Below are positions 25,889 through 34,687 of a DNA stretch of 50,326 nucleotides, piece after piece; position 1 is the stretch's first letter, and every line of letters begins with the position of its first letter. Where the stretch lies: contig JAQUSF010000010.1 in assembly GCA_028715215.1 (NCBI GenBank), forward strand, positions 1 to 50,326, written 5' to 3'. The position numbers and the translations under genes are program-made. The notes beneath the pieces are model-generated. The model was not told the origin of the DNA. It was given only the letters and a program-made list of their open reading frames with translations, and did not search any database. Source of the stretch: Candidatus Zixiibacteriota bacterium (GTDB taxonomy: Bacteria > Zixibacteria > MSB-5A5 > GN15 > FEB-12).

Positions 25889-27337
25889 ATGGATATAGCG
25901 AATTATTCCTCTGATTCACGGGCGGTAATAAAGAATGCCAAGGAAGTTGCCGCCACTTTCAGGCATCCCGAAATCGAGGTCGAACATCTGTTGATTGCCA
26001 CCGTGCGGCATGAAGGTTCTCAGGTGGAATCAATCCTCAACGCTTTGAACAAAAGCCCGGTCATTATTGAATCGGTTGTTGAAACCTATTTAAAAGACCA
26101 GTCCAGCCGGGCGGTTGCACGGGAAAACCTGACCGTCTCACCGGCGGTACAGCAGGTTCTTAATCAGGCAATTGAGGAAAAAGCCAAACTCTACGATGCC
26201 CTGGTAGAACCGGAGCACATTTTTATTGCGGTTTTTGACCCCAAATCCAACCTGGCACCTTATGTACGGGATAAACTGGACATTACCAAAGAGGCTATAT
26301 ACCGGGCGATTGCCGACAGCAAGTCGGTGGAAGAGATCACCACGGCGGCCGAAGCGGCGCGAGGTGAAGCCGGGGAAGGCAAAAAAGAAGTGGCCGGAAC
26401 CCTCCGTTATTGTATCGACCTGACCAATCAGGCAGCGGCCGGTGAATTCGACCCGGTCATCGGGCGCGATAAAGAAATTCAGCAAACCATCCAGATTTTA
26501 CTGCGTCGCCGTAAAAACAGTCCCATTCTGGTCGGCGGTCCCGGAGTGGGGAAAACCGCTATTGTCGAAGGTTTTTCTCAGGCGATTATCGATAAAAAAG
26601 TGCCGAAAGTACTCCAGGACGTTAAAGTAATGGAAGTGGACATGGGTTCGCTGGTGGCCGGGGCGAAATATAAAGGCGAGTTTGAAGAGAGATTCAAGGG
26701 CTTAATCAGCGAAGTGGTCAAGTCGGCCGGGAAAATTATTCTGTTTATCGACGAGGTGCACACCATCGTCGGTACCGCCGGGGGCGGGGGCGACGCCGCC
26801 AACCTTATTAAACCGGTTCTCGCCCGCGGCCAGATTCGTCTGATCGGCGCCACCACGGAGGAGGAATATATCAAGTATCTGGAGAAGGATAAAGCTCTTG
26901 AACGCCGTTTTGAAAAGATAAAAATCGAGGAACCCAATATCGAGGACTCGGTGCGGATTGTCCGGGGTGTCATAAGCAAATACGAACAACATCATAAGAT
27001 TGCGTATACGCCCGAAGCTCTGGTCGGGGCGGTCAAATTTGCCAAACGCTATCTCAGCGAACGGCATCTGCCCGATGTCGCTCTGGATGTTATCGATGAA
27101 GCCGGTTCGGAGTACGATGTCAAGGAGGAAATGGCTAAAGCCAAAATCCCGCAGCTTGAAAAAATCATCCCCGAACTTGAACAGATGATAAAAAACTGTG
27201 AAGGCAAGGATCCCGAAAAGAATGCCGCCGAGTTTGAGAAACTGAAGGATGCTTATGACAGGTTTTCCCAGGATATCAAGCTGCTGGAAGATTCCTGGGG
27301 ACACCGGCTTGATGCCCGGATGGGAGGTGCCAGGTGA
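25889..27337 (+). CDS. tssH: T6SS ATPase ClpV/TssH, N-terminal half (Clp N-domain and first AAA domain)
   Basis: This 482-aa protein covers the Clp N-domain (about 1-145), the first AAA+ module with Walker A GPGVGK222T and Walker B LFIDE289, and the first part of the coiled-coil middle domain, ending GHRLDARMGGAR. Normal ClpV/ClpB proteins of about 860 residues continue into a second AAA domain, which here is a separate gene overlapping by GTGA. The two products together (845 aa) restore the usual size. Role: recycling of the contracted TssB/TssC sheath. The N-domain has the two repeated helical motifs (VEVEHLLIA, VEPEHIFIA). Regulation comes from the promoter at 25792-25821. Confidence 0.9.
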   Translation: MDIANYSSDSRAVIKNAKEVAATFRHPEIEVEHLLIATVRHEGSQVESILNALNKSPVIIESVVETYLKDQSSRAVARENLTVSPAVQQVLNQAIEEKAKLYDALVEPEHIFIAVFDPKSNLAPYVRDKLDITKEAIYRAIADSKSVEEITTAAEAARGEAGEGKKEVAGTLRYCIDLTNQAAAGEFDPVIGRDKEIQQTIQILLRRRKNSPILVGGPGVGKTAIVEGFSQAIIDKKVPKVLQDVKVMEVDMGSLVAGAKYKGEFEERFKGLISEVVKSAGKIILFIDEVHTIVGTAGGGGDAANLIKPVLARGQIRLIGATTEEEYIKYLEKDKALERRFEKIKIEEPNIEDSVRIVRGVISKYEQHHKIAYTPEALVGAVKFAKRYLSERHLPDVALDVIDEAGSEYDVKEEMAKAKIPQLEKIIPELEQMIKNCEGKDPEKNAAEFEKLKDAYDRFSQDIKLLEDSWGHRLDARMGGAR

Positions 27338-28425
27338 GTTTCGATAAAATCAAATTGGACCAGTTGAAGCCTGATTTCGAGCAGAAGGTGAAGAAACTTA
27401 AAGCCCTCAAGGAAGTGGTGGAAAATCTCGAGCATCGGGTTGATGACGCCGATATCGCAGCGGTGATTGCCCGCCGCACGGGCATTCCGGTGACAAAGAT
27501 GATGACAGCGGAAAAAGACCGCCTGATTCGCATGGAAGAGTTTCTGTCCAAAAAAATAATCGGCCAGGAGAAAGCCATCCAGGCGATTGCCAACGCCATT
27601 CGCAAAGCCCGGGCCGGGCTGAAACCGGCTTACCGGCCGGTCGGTTCCTTTTTGTTTTTGGGTCCCACCGGCACCGGCAAAACGTACCTTCCGAAACTTC
27701 TTGCCGAATTCCTCTTTGATGACAAGAACGCCATGGTACGGCTGGATATGTCGGAATTCATGGAGTCGCATTCGGTAGCCAAGATGATTGGCGCTCCCCC
27801 GGGCTATGTCGGCTATGAAGCCGGGGGGCTTTTAACCGAAGCCGTCCGCAAAAAACCGTTCTCGGTGGTTCTCCTGGACGAGGTGGAGAAGGCCCATCCC
27901 GATGTATTCAATGTCATGCTCCAGCTTCTGGACGACGGCCGGTTGACCGACGGCCAGGGTCGGACGGTTGATTTTGCCAACTGCCTGGTGGTACTCACCT
28001 CCAATTACGCCGCCGACCGGATTCTCGATGCCGACCGGGAAGGCCGGGAAGTGAATATGGAAGAGGTGCGGTCATTTCTTTTTTCCAAGTTCCGACCGGA
28101 GTTTCTCAACCGTTTGAATGATATTATCATATATCATTCGTTCACGCAGGAACAGATTGAAAAAATTGTCGTGCTGGAGTTCAATTCCCTCAACGTGCTG
28201 CTCAAAGACCAGAATATCGAAGCCGAGCTGTCCGAAAATGCCCGGAAAAAGCTGGCCCGCGACGGCTACACCATCGAGCTGGGCGCCCGGCCCATCCAGC
28301 GAACGATTGAGAAAGACATTATCAACAAGCTGTCCGTGGATATTATCACCGGTAATGTCATGCCGGGGGATAAAATTAAAATCGATGTCAAAGATGATGC
28401 CTATACATTCGAAAAGACGAAATAA
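27334..28425 (+). CDS. tssH: T6SS ATPase ClpV/TssH, C-terminal half (second AAA domain)
   Basis: The 363-aa protein starts at GTG 27334, overlapping the stop of the first half, with a GGGAGGT ribosome site six bases upstream, so it is translated as a separate protein. It has the end of the middle domain, ARRTGIPVTKM, the AAA_2 module with GPTGTGK116T, LLDE183, and the LLDDGRLTDGQGRTVDF sensor segment, and a C-terminal ClpB_D2 small domain (LGARPIQR-IEK). Both ATP sites of the pair are intact. It is expected to assemble with the first half into hexamers. Splitting within the middle domain is unusual for ClpV. Confidence 0.9.
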   Translation: MSFDKIKLDQLKPDFEQKVKKLKALKEVVENLEHRVDDADIAAVIARRTGIPVTKMMTAEKDRLIRMEEFLSKKIIGQEKAIQAIANAIRKARAGLKPAYRPVGSFLFLGPTGTGKTYLPKLLAEFLFDDKNAMVRLDMSEFMESHSVAKMIGAPPGYVGYEAGGLLTEAVRKKPFSVVLLDEVEKAHPDVFNVMLQLLDDGRLTDGQGRTVDFANCLVVLTSNYAADRILDADREGREVNMEEVRSFLFSKFRPEFLNRLNDIIIYHSFTQEQIEKIVVLEFNSLNVLLKDQNIEAELSENARKKLARDGYTIELGARPIQRTIEKDIINKLSVDIITGNVMPGDKIKIDVKDDAYTFEKTK

Positions 28426-28455
28426 ACTAATTACCCTAAATTAAGGGAGGTATAG

Positions 28456-28902
28456 ATGGCTAAATTCATCCTTGGTGCCACCGAGAAGGTGAAAAAAGAT
28501 GATTCCATCCCGGTGGAATTACTGCCCTCGAATAAGTTGCTTTATTGCGCACGGCTTAATAACGACGAGGACACCGATGTCACGCCGGTGAAATGTAACA
28601 ACCTCAAGGAAGTGTTCGAGAAATTCCGGCCCTTGTTCTCAGCCGAGCTGGAATCGGTGGACGGCGAACAGGTCAATGCTGATTTTGAAATCAAAGCCAT
28701 GAAGGATTTCGGCAGCAAGGAGCTGGTTGAGAAGAACGATTACCTGCAAAAAATTTATTACGGGAAGGAAATGCTCAACGACCTGGAAAAACAGCTCAAG
28801 AAAAATAATGCCCTGAAGAAAGCGGTAAGCGACAAGGAAACGAAAGAAGCCTTGTTGAAATTGGCCCGCTATTACATTGACCTTCTCAGCGAAGAAGAAT
28901 AG
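28456..28902 (+). CDS. tssB: T6SS small sheath protein TssB
   Basis: The 148-aa protein is the first of a TssB-TssC pair. It has the short N-terminal strand region, the NADFEIKAMKDFGSKELVEKNDY segment, equivalent to the conserved DF-P--v--q-d-L region of TssB, and a C-terminal helical pair ending in LLSEEE. Together with TssC it builds the contractile sheath whose C-terminal helix of TssB is exposed to ClpV. A GGGAGG site lies upstream. The family assignment rests mainly on length, motif and position. Confidence 0.85.
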   Translation: MAKFILGATEKVKKDDSIPVELLPSNKLLYCARLNNDEDTDVTPVKCNNLKEVFEKFRPLFSAELESVDGEQVNADFEIKAMKDFGSKELVEKNDYLQKIYYGKEMLNDLEKQLKKNNALKKAVSDKETKEALLKLARYYIDLLSEEE

Positions 28903-28919
28903 AAAAGAGGTGATGATAA

Positions 28920-30353
28920 ATGGGCGAAGAAGATAAAAGAGAATTGCAGCCGCAGAAGGAAGCACAGGCTGAGGCCGCGGCGAAACCGACGGTTGAAGTA
29001 GAAAAAATATCCGATGAGGAATTTGCCTCGCTTCTGGGCGAGACCTTCGGGGACTTCAAGAAACTGGCGGCCCTGCTGCCTTCGTTTAAGACCGCTGACG
29101 GCGACCTGGTGCGGGGGGTGGAATGGCTCGACCCCAAGAAGTCCTTCCAGCGTAAAGAGTTTCTCACCAAGCCGGATTTCGCGGGCCAGCGCAAGCTTCT
29201 GGCTCAGCGTCTGAAAGCCTGGCTGGAATTTCTGGCCAAAGACGAAAAGGTTGATGATATCCGCAAGAAACTTACCGATGACGCCACCAAACTGGAAGAA
29301 AACCTGAATAAAAACATGAAAAAGGTGCACCGGGCCGGCCGGGAACTGGAAACCACCTACCGGGCGATTGACAAATTTTTTGCCAACGCCCAGCAGGAAC
29401 CGGATGAAAAAGTTAATGCCTATTTTGTCAACGCCAGCGCCGAGGAACTGGCCAATCCCGATGACCGGGAGAAGTTTGAGAATATGGCCAAGGCGGTGGC
29501 CGACCTCTACCGCGAGTGGAGCATCAAGGAGTGTTTCTCGATGGCGGTCGTACCCGGCTATCTGGGCAGTGTTGAAAACATCGATTCCTTTGCCCGGCAA
29601 CTGGGTTTCCCCAATAAACTACATGTCATGACCGACCTGCCCAATTTTGAGAGTGTTGAAGAAGTCATGGAGATGCTCGATGACCCGAGTTACGCCAGTC
29701 TGGCCGGTATCGATAATTACAAGCAGTATGTTTCCCTGTTCGCCAACTACATCATGGCCCGCAATGCCAATCAGTACGAGGACGAAGACATGTGGATACC
29801 GCCATCGGCGGCGGTAGCCGGGAAGATGTACCAGGGTGATACGACAGTAGGCATGCAGCAGCCAATGGCCGGTTTCAAATACGGCAAGATTTCCGACGCC
29901 AAGTATCTGCGCTTCAAAGCCAACCAGCCCGACGCCAGTAAAATCAATGAGAAGGGTGTCAATCCCATGGTCAGCTTTGAGGGCGCGGCGGTCGCTATGG
30001 GTTCTTCGACCCTGTTTACCAAGGAAACGTTCAACATTTATTCCATCCGGCGCACTTATGACTATGTTTACAAGACGCTCCGGAACTATCTCAACAAACA
30101 GACCTTCTCGGTCATTGACCAGAAATTTATCGACACCCTGCGCTCTGATATCGATAAGTTCATGAGAGCCATTTCCGGTGGTGATAACATTCTCCAGGAT
30201 TACAAGGTGGAGATTTTCGCCAACGAGGAGATGCGTAAGCGCCAGGAAGTTGATATCCGGGTCAGTCTCAACCCGAAGTATCCGGCGCGGACGTTTAATA
30301 TCGAATTTACGGCCTGGAATGAAGATAATAAAACCAACGTGAAGGATAAGTAA
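28920..30353 (+). CDS. tssC: T6SS large sheath protein TssC
   Basis: The 477-aa product should form the outer contractile sheath together with TssB. The C-terminal two thirds follow the TssC pattern: D-F-S--MA-VPGYLGS, a central LF-NYIMARNA segment, a P-SAAVAGKMYQGD region, and the RRTYDYVYKTLRNYLNKQ-F, RSDIDKFM and RVSLNPKYPARTFNIEF-AWN segments. The sequence style is that of Bacteroidetes systems rather than of Proteobacteria. It begins 17 bases after tssB with an AGAGGTGAT site. No frame disruption is seen. Confidence 0.92.
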   Translation: MGEEDKRELQPQKEAQAEAAAKPTVEVEKISDEEFASLLGETFGDFKKLAALLPSFKTADGDLVRGVEWLDPKKSFQRKEFLTKPDFAGQRKLLAQRLKAWLEFLAKDEKVDDIRKKLTDDATKLEENLNKNMKKVHRAGRELETTYRAIDKFFANAQQEPDEKVNAYFVNASAEELANPDDREKFENMAKAVADLYREWSIKECFSMAVVPGYLGSVENIDSFARQLGFPNKLHVMTDLPNFESVEEVMEMLDDPSYASLAGIDNYKQYVSLFANYIMARNANQYEDEDMWIPPSAAVAGKMYQGDTTVGMQQPMAGFKYGKISDAKYLRFKANQPDASKINEKGVNPMVSFEGAAVAMGSSTLFTKETFNIYSIRRTYDYVYKTLRNYLNKQTFSVIDQKFIDTLRSDIDKFMRAISGGDNILQDYKVEIFANEEMRKRQEVDIRVSLNPKYPARTFNIEFTAWNEDNKTNVKDK

Positions 30354-30402
30354 CGGACTTGATAAATATCCAAATAATTAATTTTTCAAAGGAGAATGTA
30401 TT

Positions 30403-30807
30403 ATGGCAAGAAGACCCACTCTCGAAATCGACGGCGTGAAGTATGATAACGTCTATCAGGTATCGTACGAGCTGTACACCGCCAAGGACGAAACCGGCCG
30501 GCCGACCGACCGCGCCCATGCCGGTTTGATTAAAATTAGAAGAGAATCCGACGAAAAGGTGGACATTGCCCGCTGGGCGATGAAGACCGACAAAACCAAC
30601 TGGAAAGCCGGTCAGATTACTTTCTACAGCATGGAAGATGCGGAAATGAAGAAAGTAAAATGGGAAGACGGTTTCATCACTTTCTATGAAGAGCATGTGC
30701 CTCATATCAAGGATAATCCCAATGAACAAATCTGGGAGTATTTTGAAATATCCTGCCAGAAAATATGGGTCAGCGACGCCGAAATAGACAACCGGTGGAA
30801 AGAATAA
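30403..30807 (+). CDS. tssD: T6SS tube protein Hcp/TssD (Bacteroidetes type)
   Basis: The 134-aa protein has the TssD signature: an initial strand LEIDGVKYDN-YQVSYEL, then D-TGRPTDRAHAGLIKI, W-AGQITFYSMEDAEMKKVKW and EISCQKIWVSDAEIDN-W. This is the TssD family described in T6SSiii of Bacteroidetes, shorter than proteobacterial Hcp. It forms stacked hexamers inside the sheath and is exported with effectors. A strong AAAGGAG site precedes the ATG. A 9-bp GC-rich hairpin follows the gene, consistent with Hcp being made in excess over the VgrG encoded next. Confidence 0.92.
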   Translation: MARRPTLEIDGVKYDNVYQVSYELYTAKDETGRPTDRAHAGLIKIRRESDEKVDIARWAMKTDKTNWKAGQITFYSMEDAEMKKVKWEDGFITFYEEHVPHIKDNPNEQIWEYFEISCQKIWVSDAEIDNRWKE

Positions 30808-30822
30808 CCGGCTCGGGAATAT

Positions 30823-30848
30823 CCGGGCGGATATTAAAGTCCGCCCGG
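30823..30848 (+). promoter_or_regulatory. Intercistronic hairpin between hcp and vgrG
   Basis: A perfect 9-bp GC-rich stem (30823-30831 with 30840-30848) with an eight-base loop lies 15 bases after hcp and is not followed by a T run. It may stabilise the hcp part of the mRNA or attenuate reading into vgrG. Confidence 0.7.
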
Positions 30849-30873
30849 TCCTGTTAACAGACGGGAATCAGAT

Positions 30874-32613
30874 ATGACAGTTTTCAGAATAAATCCGTTT
30901 GACAAGCCGGAGATAGTCGGCACGATCGCCGATTACGGCACTTCGGTGGTTATTAAGGTGGTAATCGACGGTCAGACTATTAAGCACGATATCATGGGGC
31001 TGGAGCTGCATCAGTTCGACGATGACCATCACACGCTCAAAATCAGACTGCGGGAGACCGGTCAGGTGGCCAAAGACAAGGACATTGAGGCGGCAATTCC
31101 GTACAGTTCCTTTCTGGGCAAATCCATCGCCCTGACTATCACCCCGGAGGGCGGGGTTGTCCCCAAAGAAAAAGAGCTGGGTTTTGTCGGCGTGGTAACC
31201 CATGTAAGCATTGAAAACAGTATCGATAAAATCAATGCCGGGACAATCATCGCTCACAGCCCGACGCTGGGAATGGACGGTGCGCGGCATAATGCTTTCT
31301 ACCGGGACCAGAGTGCGTCCGATATAATCGGTTCGATTCTGCGGAAATACCCCGTTACTCTGGGCACCATAGATTCGTCATCGGGCTCTCTGAAATTCAG
31401 CGTGCAGTACCGGGAGACCGATTACGAGTATGTGATGCGTCTGGCCACCGAGAGCGGCCTGTTCGCCCTCTATGACGGCAAGGAATTCCGGGTTGTCAAG
31501 CCGGCGGCGGCCGATGTCGAGGAACTGGCCTGGCGGGAAACCCTGGGTTTATTCGTCATGGGGCTTGGTACCGAGGCGGCGGAGTTTTCTTCCGAGGTGT
31601 ACAATTACGAGCAGAAGAAGACTTATACCCAGGATTCCAAATCGCTGCCGATGGAGGCTGCCCTGTCGAGCCTGACCAAGGTGGCGCCCGACGCCTCCAA
31701 AAAAATTTATGCCGGGTCCGGGTTTTCCACGGCACCCAAGCAGGTTGGCGACGCCCAGTCACTGGACAGCATTCTCAAACGAGAACGAAATCGCGCCCTG
31801 AGCCGGATGATGCATTGTTCCGGACGGTCGATTATCCCCTCCGTGGCAAGCGGACACAGCATCAAGATAAAGGGAATGCAGAAAATGGATGGTACCTACT
31901 GGGTAAAGGCCGTAAAACACGTTGTCGAAGAAAGCGGCCGTTATTATAACATCTTCGAATGCCTTCCCCTTGAACTGGCTTTCCCGCAACTTAAAGCCGC
32001 CCGCCCCTCGCTTTCCAACCTGCAGATGGGAGTGGTGACGGATAATCTCGACCCCGAGAAACTGGGCCGGGTCAAAGTCAAGTTCCCCTGGAATGAAACC
32101 GATGATACCCCCTGGATACGGGTCATGACCACCCATGCCGGAAAAGAACGCGGCTGGTTCTGCCTGCCGGAAATTGCCGATGAGGTCCTGGTCGGTTATG
32201 AGCAGGGTTCGCCCGATTTACCGGTGATCCTGGGTTCTCTTTTTAACAAGGAAGACGCTCCTGATGCCGCCGTTGATGATGACGCCAACAGCATCAAGGC
32301 TTTTATAACCCGCAGCGGTAATAAAATAGTTTTCAGCGACAAGGACGGCAAGGAAGAAATAAGTATCGTTTCCAAAGACGGCAGTAAAATCGTCTTGAAT
32401 GCCGAGGGACCTTCGATTACTATCGAAACCAAGGGCGATTTGACCATCAAGGCGAAAAATATCGCTATTGAAAGCGATGAAGAATTATCGTTGAAATCCG
32501 GAACCGAGTTTAAAATCGATGCCGGCGCCGGTTTGAAAGCCAAAGCCTCCGCAGCCTGCAATATTGAAGGGGCGACGGTTACCGTTAAAGGTAACCCCAT
32601 TAACTTGAATTGA
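30874..32613 (+). CDS. tssI: T6SS spike protein VgrG/TssI
   Basis: The 579-aa protein has a gp27-like N-terminal part (about 1-370), the gp5 OB-fold region (G-VTDNLDPEKLGRVKVKFPWN, then TPWIRVMT and GWFCLPEIADEVLVGYEQGSPDLPVILGSLFN) and a C-terminal beta-helix needle (repeated ISIVSKDGSKIVLNAEG, ITIETKGDLTIKAKN strands). Its C-terminus ends in CNIEGATVTVKGNPINLN without a toxin extension, so it carries cargo through separate PAAR-like proteins, which fits the effector island upstream. It follows the hcp hairpin. Confidence 0.93.
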   Translation: MTVFRINPFDKPEIVGTIADYGTSVVIKVVIDGQTIKHDIMGLELHQFDDDHHTLKIRLRETGQVAKDKDIEAAIPYSSFLGKSIALTITPEGGVVPKEKELGFVGVVTHVSIENSIDKINAGTIIAHSPTLGMDGARHNAFYRDQSASDIIGSILRKYPVTLGTIDSSSGSLKFSVQYRETDYEYVMRLATESGLFALYDGKEFRVVKPAAADVEELAWRETLGLFVMGLGTEAAEFSSEVYNYEQKKTYTQDSKSLPMEAALSSLTKVAPDASKKIYAGSGFSTAPKQVGDAQSLDSILKRERNRALSRMMHCSGRSIIPSVASGHSIKIKGMQKMDGTYWVKAVKHVVEESGRYYNIFECLPLELAFPQLKAARPSLSNLQMGVVTDNLDPEKLGRVKVKFPWNETDDTPWIRVMTTHAGKERGWFCLPEIADEVLVGYEQGSPDLPVILGSLFNKEDAPDAAVDDDANSIKAFITRSGNKIVFSDKDGKEEISIVSKDGSKIVLNAEGPSITIETKGDLTIKAKNIAIESDEELSLKSGTEFKIDAGAGLKAKASAACNIEGATVTVKGNPINLN

Positions 32614-32620
32614 TGTGTAA

Positions 32621-32995
32621 ATGGAATATTTGTCATTACCTTTTATTCTGCGAGACGGTTACCTGAGTAAAACCGACCTTCGCCAGTCCATCGCCTATTC
32701 CATCGGTCTTTTACTGAGTACCCGACCGGGAGCCATGCCTTTCGAACCGGAGTACGGCTGTAATATCTGGGAAAAGGAATTCTCCGATATTCAAACCACC
32801 AATAAAGCCGATATCCGCGCCAGCCTTAGAAACGCTATCGACATATATGAAAAAAGGCTGTACAACGTCTCGGTATCGTTTGTAAATGTCGAAGACAGCG
32901 CACCGCATTCCTTGGGTTTGACCGTCAGGGTGTCCGGCAATTACCGCGACGGCGACCGGGAAGAATCATTTGACGCCAGCTACCAACTGGGGTAA
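32621..32995 (+). CDS. tssE: T6SS baseplate protein TssE (gp25-like)
   Basis: The 124-aa protein matches GPW/gp25: a helical DLRQSIAYSIGLLLSTRPG start, EPEYGCNIWE, then ADIRASLRNAIDIYEKRL and a C-terminal strand pair. TssE sits in the baseplate and helps seed sheath assembly. It starts eight bases after the vgrG stop with only a weak ribosome site, so translational coupling to vgrG is likely. Its length is normal. Confidence 0.9.
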   Translation: MEYLSLPFILRDGYLSKTDLRQSIAYSIGLLLSTRPGAMPFEPEYGCNIWEKEFSDIQTTNKADIRASLRNAIDIYEKRLYNVSVSFVNVEDSAPHSLGLTVRVSGNYRDGDREESFDASYQLG

Positions 32996-33022
32996 AAACA
33001 ACTGTGAGGCAGGAGAGGTTAA

Positions 33023-34687
33023 GTGGATAAAGCCAGAAGCAAAGAAGAATTTTTCGCGGGGATGCACCGCGAACTTCGCGAATGGAACCCGGACGTTCCC
33101 GAATCACCCGACCGGCTTGACCCGATATTGAAAATATTGATGCAGATGTATTCGCATCAGCTTTCCCTGATAGACCGCCGGATGGAGATGGTCTGGCAGA
33201 TGGCGTCCAATTCCCTGATCCGGTCGCTCTGTCCGGAAAGTATGCGCTGGCCCGTGCCCGCCTACACTATCATGCACTGCCGGCCCACCGACCCGGTGGT
33301 GGATGTAGACCCGCATACCAAGTTCCTGTACAAGGAAAAGCGCGAGGGTGGGCAGACATTTTATTTTTCACCTCTGGTAAAGGAAAAGCTGATAGCGGCG
33401 GATATAAAGAAAATTATTTTGCGCATCGATAACGCCCTGGTGGACCTTTCTCCCAAAACGGGTGACGAGCTGATGACCACCTCCCGCCCGCGAGTGGGTT
33501 TTTCCCCCGGTAACACCTATCAGGTTTACCTGGCCATCGACCATATCGGTACGCCTGCGGATTTCAACGGCACAATTTTATATCTGGCGGGTATGCCCGA
33601 TGTTTTAAAACAGCTGCGCTGGGCTTATTGGTACCCGGGTTCTCATTCCGGAGAGTTTTATTCGGACAGTGGTTTTTGTCCGGGGCTGGGTGCAAGTCTT
33701 GAGGATATGTTATCTTCTGATGACCGGCCGCTGGAATGGGGCGGTTTACGCACCAGTACGGATTTATTCAAGCCGCTGGAGGACAACCTGGTAAAATTGC
33801 CGGAACAATTTACCGCCACCTGGCAGATGGGGCCGCCCGACCGTGAACTTGGGGCTCTGGCGGTTCAGAACGATATCAATCTGTCCACGGCTTCCGATAA
33901 GTATTACTGGATTCGTATCGACCTTCCCCGCGGAGGCAACAAAGCCAATTTTAATTCCCCCTTTGAGGCTTATTTTAACTGTTTTGTCGTCGTCAATAAA
34001 AATGAGTTGACGTTGTTCAAACATACCGGCGGCAATAAACTGGTCGAGGTGGAACTTCCGGAAAATATCAATAATATTCTGGAAATCGTGAGTGTCGTCG
34101 ATTCCAGCGGGCGTGAGTATCAACCGCGCCATGCCGCGGCAACCGGCGGCTTAAAAAGGTTTTATTCCCCCGAAGAACGCGACCAGCGGCTGGTGCTCTG
34201 GTTTGACTTTTCTTCGACCATCGATTTACCCCCCGATTCGATCACGATCAATTATTCCGTAACGGCCGGGACCGATGCCAACGGCATTGAGGCCGGGCGG
34301 ATTACGGAGCTGTATGAAAATCACCCGGGTATTACTTCATCGGTCAATATTATCCCGACACGCGGGGCTATTCCGGCCAAAACCGTCGAACAGGTCCTGA
34401 CCGAGGTGTCCGCCCGCCTTCGTAACCGCGACCGGTCCATCAATTTCAATGAAATCGCCCAGTGGGGCATGACTTTCGACCCCCGGATAAAAAATATCGC
34501 CTGTTCGAATGGGGTGGAACGTTCGTCTTACGGAGTCAGACGCTGTATTGTTGTCCGGGTCGGGGTGAACGACCGTGATTTCTATTCCGATGATGAAATC
34601 ACGCTCCTTCGTCAACGACTGGCTCAGTTTTTGAAAGCCCGCTCGGCGGTTAACACTCATTATAGCGTGGAGATTATCAAAGGATGA
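33023..34687 (+). CDS. tssF: T6SS baseplate protein TssF
   Basis: The 554-aa product has the TssF pattern: an opening helical part (DRLDPILKILMQMYSHQLSLIDRRMEM), the ALCPESMRWPVPAY-like region (SLCPESMRWPVPAYTIMHC), and a long beta-rich body ending in VSARLRNRDRSINFNEIAQWGMTFDPRIKN. TssF with TssG and TssK makes the wedge of the baseplate. It starts at GTG 33023 after an AGGAGAGG site and overlaps tssG by ATGA, so their translation is coupled. It is somewhat shorter than proteobacterial TssF. Confidence 0.9.
   Translation: MDKARSKEEFFAGMHRELREWNPDVPESPDRLDPILKILMQMYSHQLSLIDRRMEMVWQMASNSLIRSLCPESMRWPVPAYTIMHCRPTDPVVDVDPHTKFLYKEKREGGQTFYFSPLVKEKLIAADIKKIILRIDNALVDLSPKTGDELMTTSRPRVGFSPGNTYQVYLAIDHIGTPADFNGTILYLAGMPDVLKQLRWAYWYPGSHSGEFYSDSGFCPGLGASLEDMLSSDDRPLEWGGLRTSTDLFKPLEDNLVKLPEQFTATWQMGPPDRELGALAVQNDINLSTASDKYYWIRIDLPRGGNKANFNSPFEAYFNCFVVVNKNELTLFKHTGGNKLVEVELPENINNILEIVSVVDSSGREYQPRHAAATGGLKRFYSPEERDQRLVLWFDFSSTIDLPPDSITINYSVTAGTDANGIEAGRITELYENHPGITSSVNIIPTRGAIPAKTVEQVLTEVSARLRNRDRSINFNEIAQWGMTFDPRIKNIACSNGVERSSYGVRRCIVVRVGVNDRDFYSDDEITLLRQRLAQFLKARSAVNTHYSVEIIKG

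Noticed and set aside
27320..27340. Programmed frameshift joining the two ClpV halves
   Set aside because: There is no slippery heptamer, and a good ribosome site stands before GTG 27334, so separate translation is simpler.
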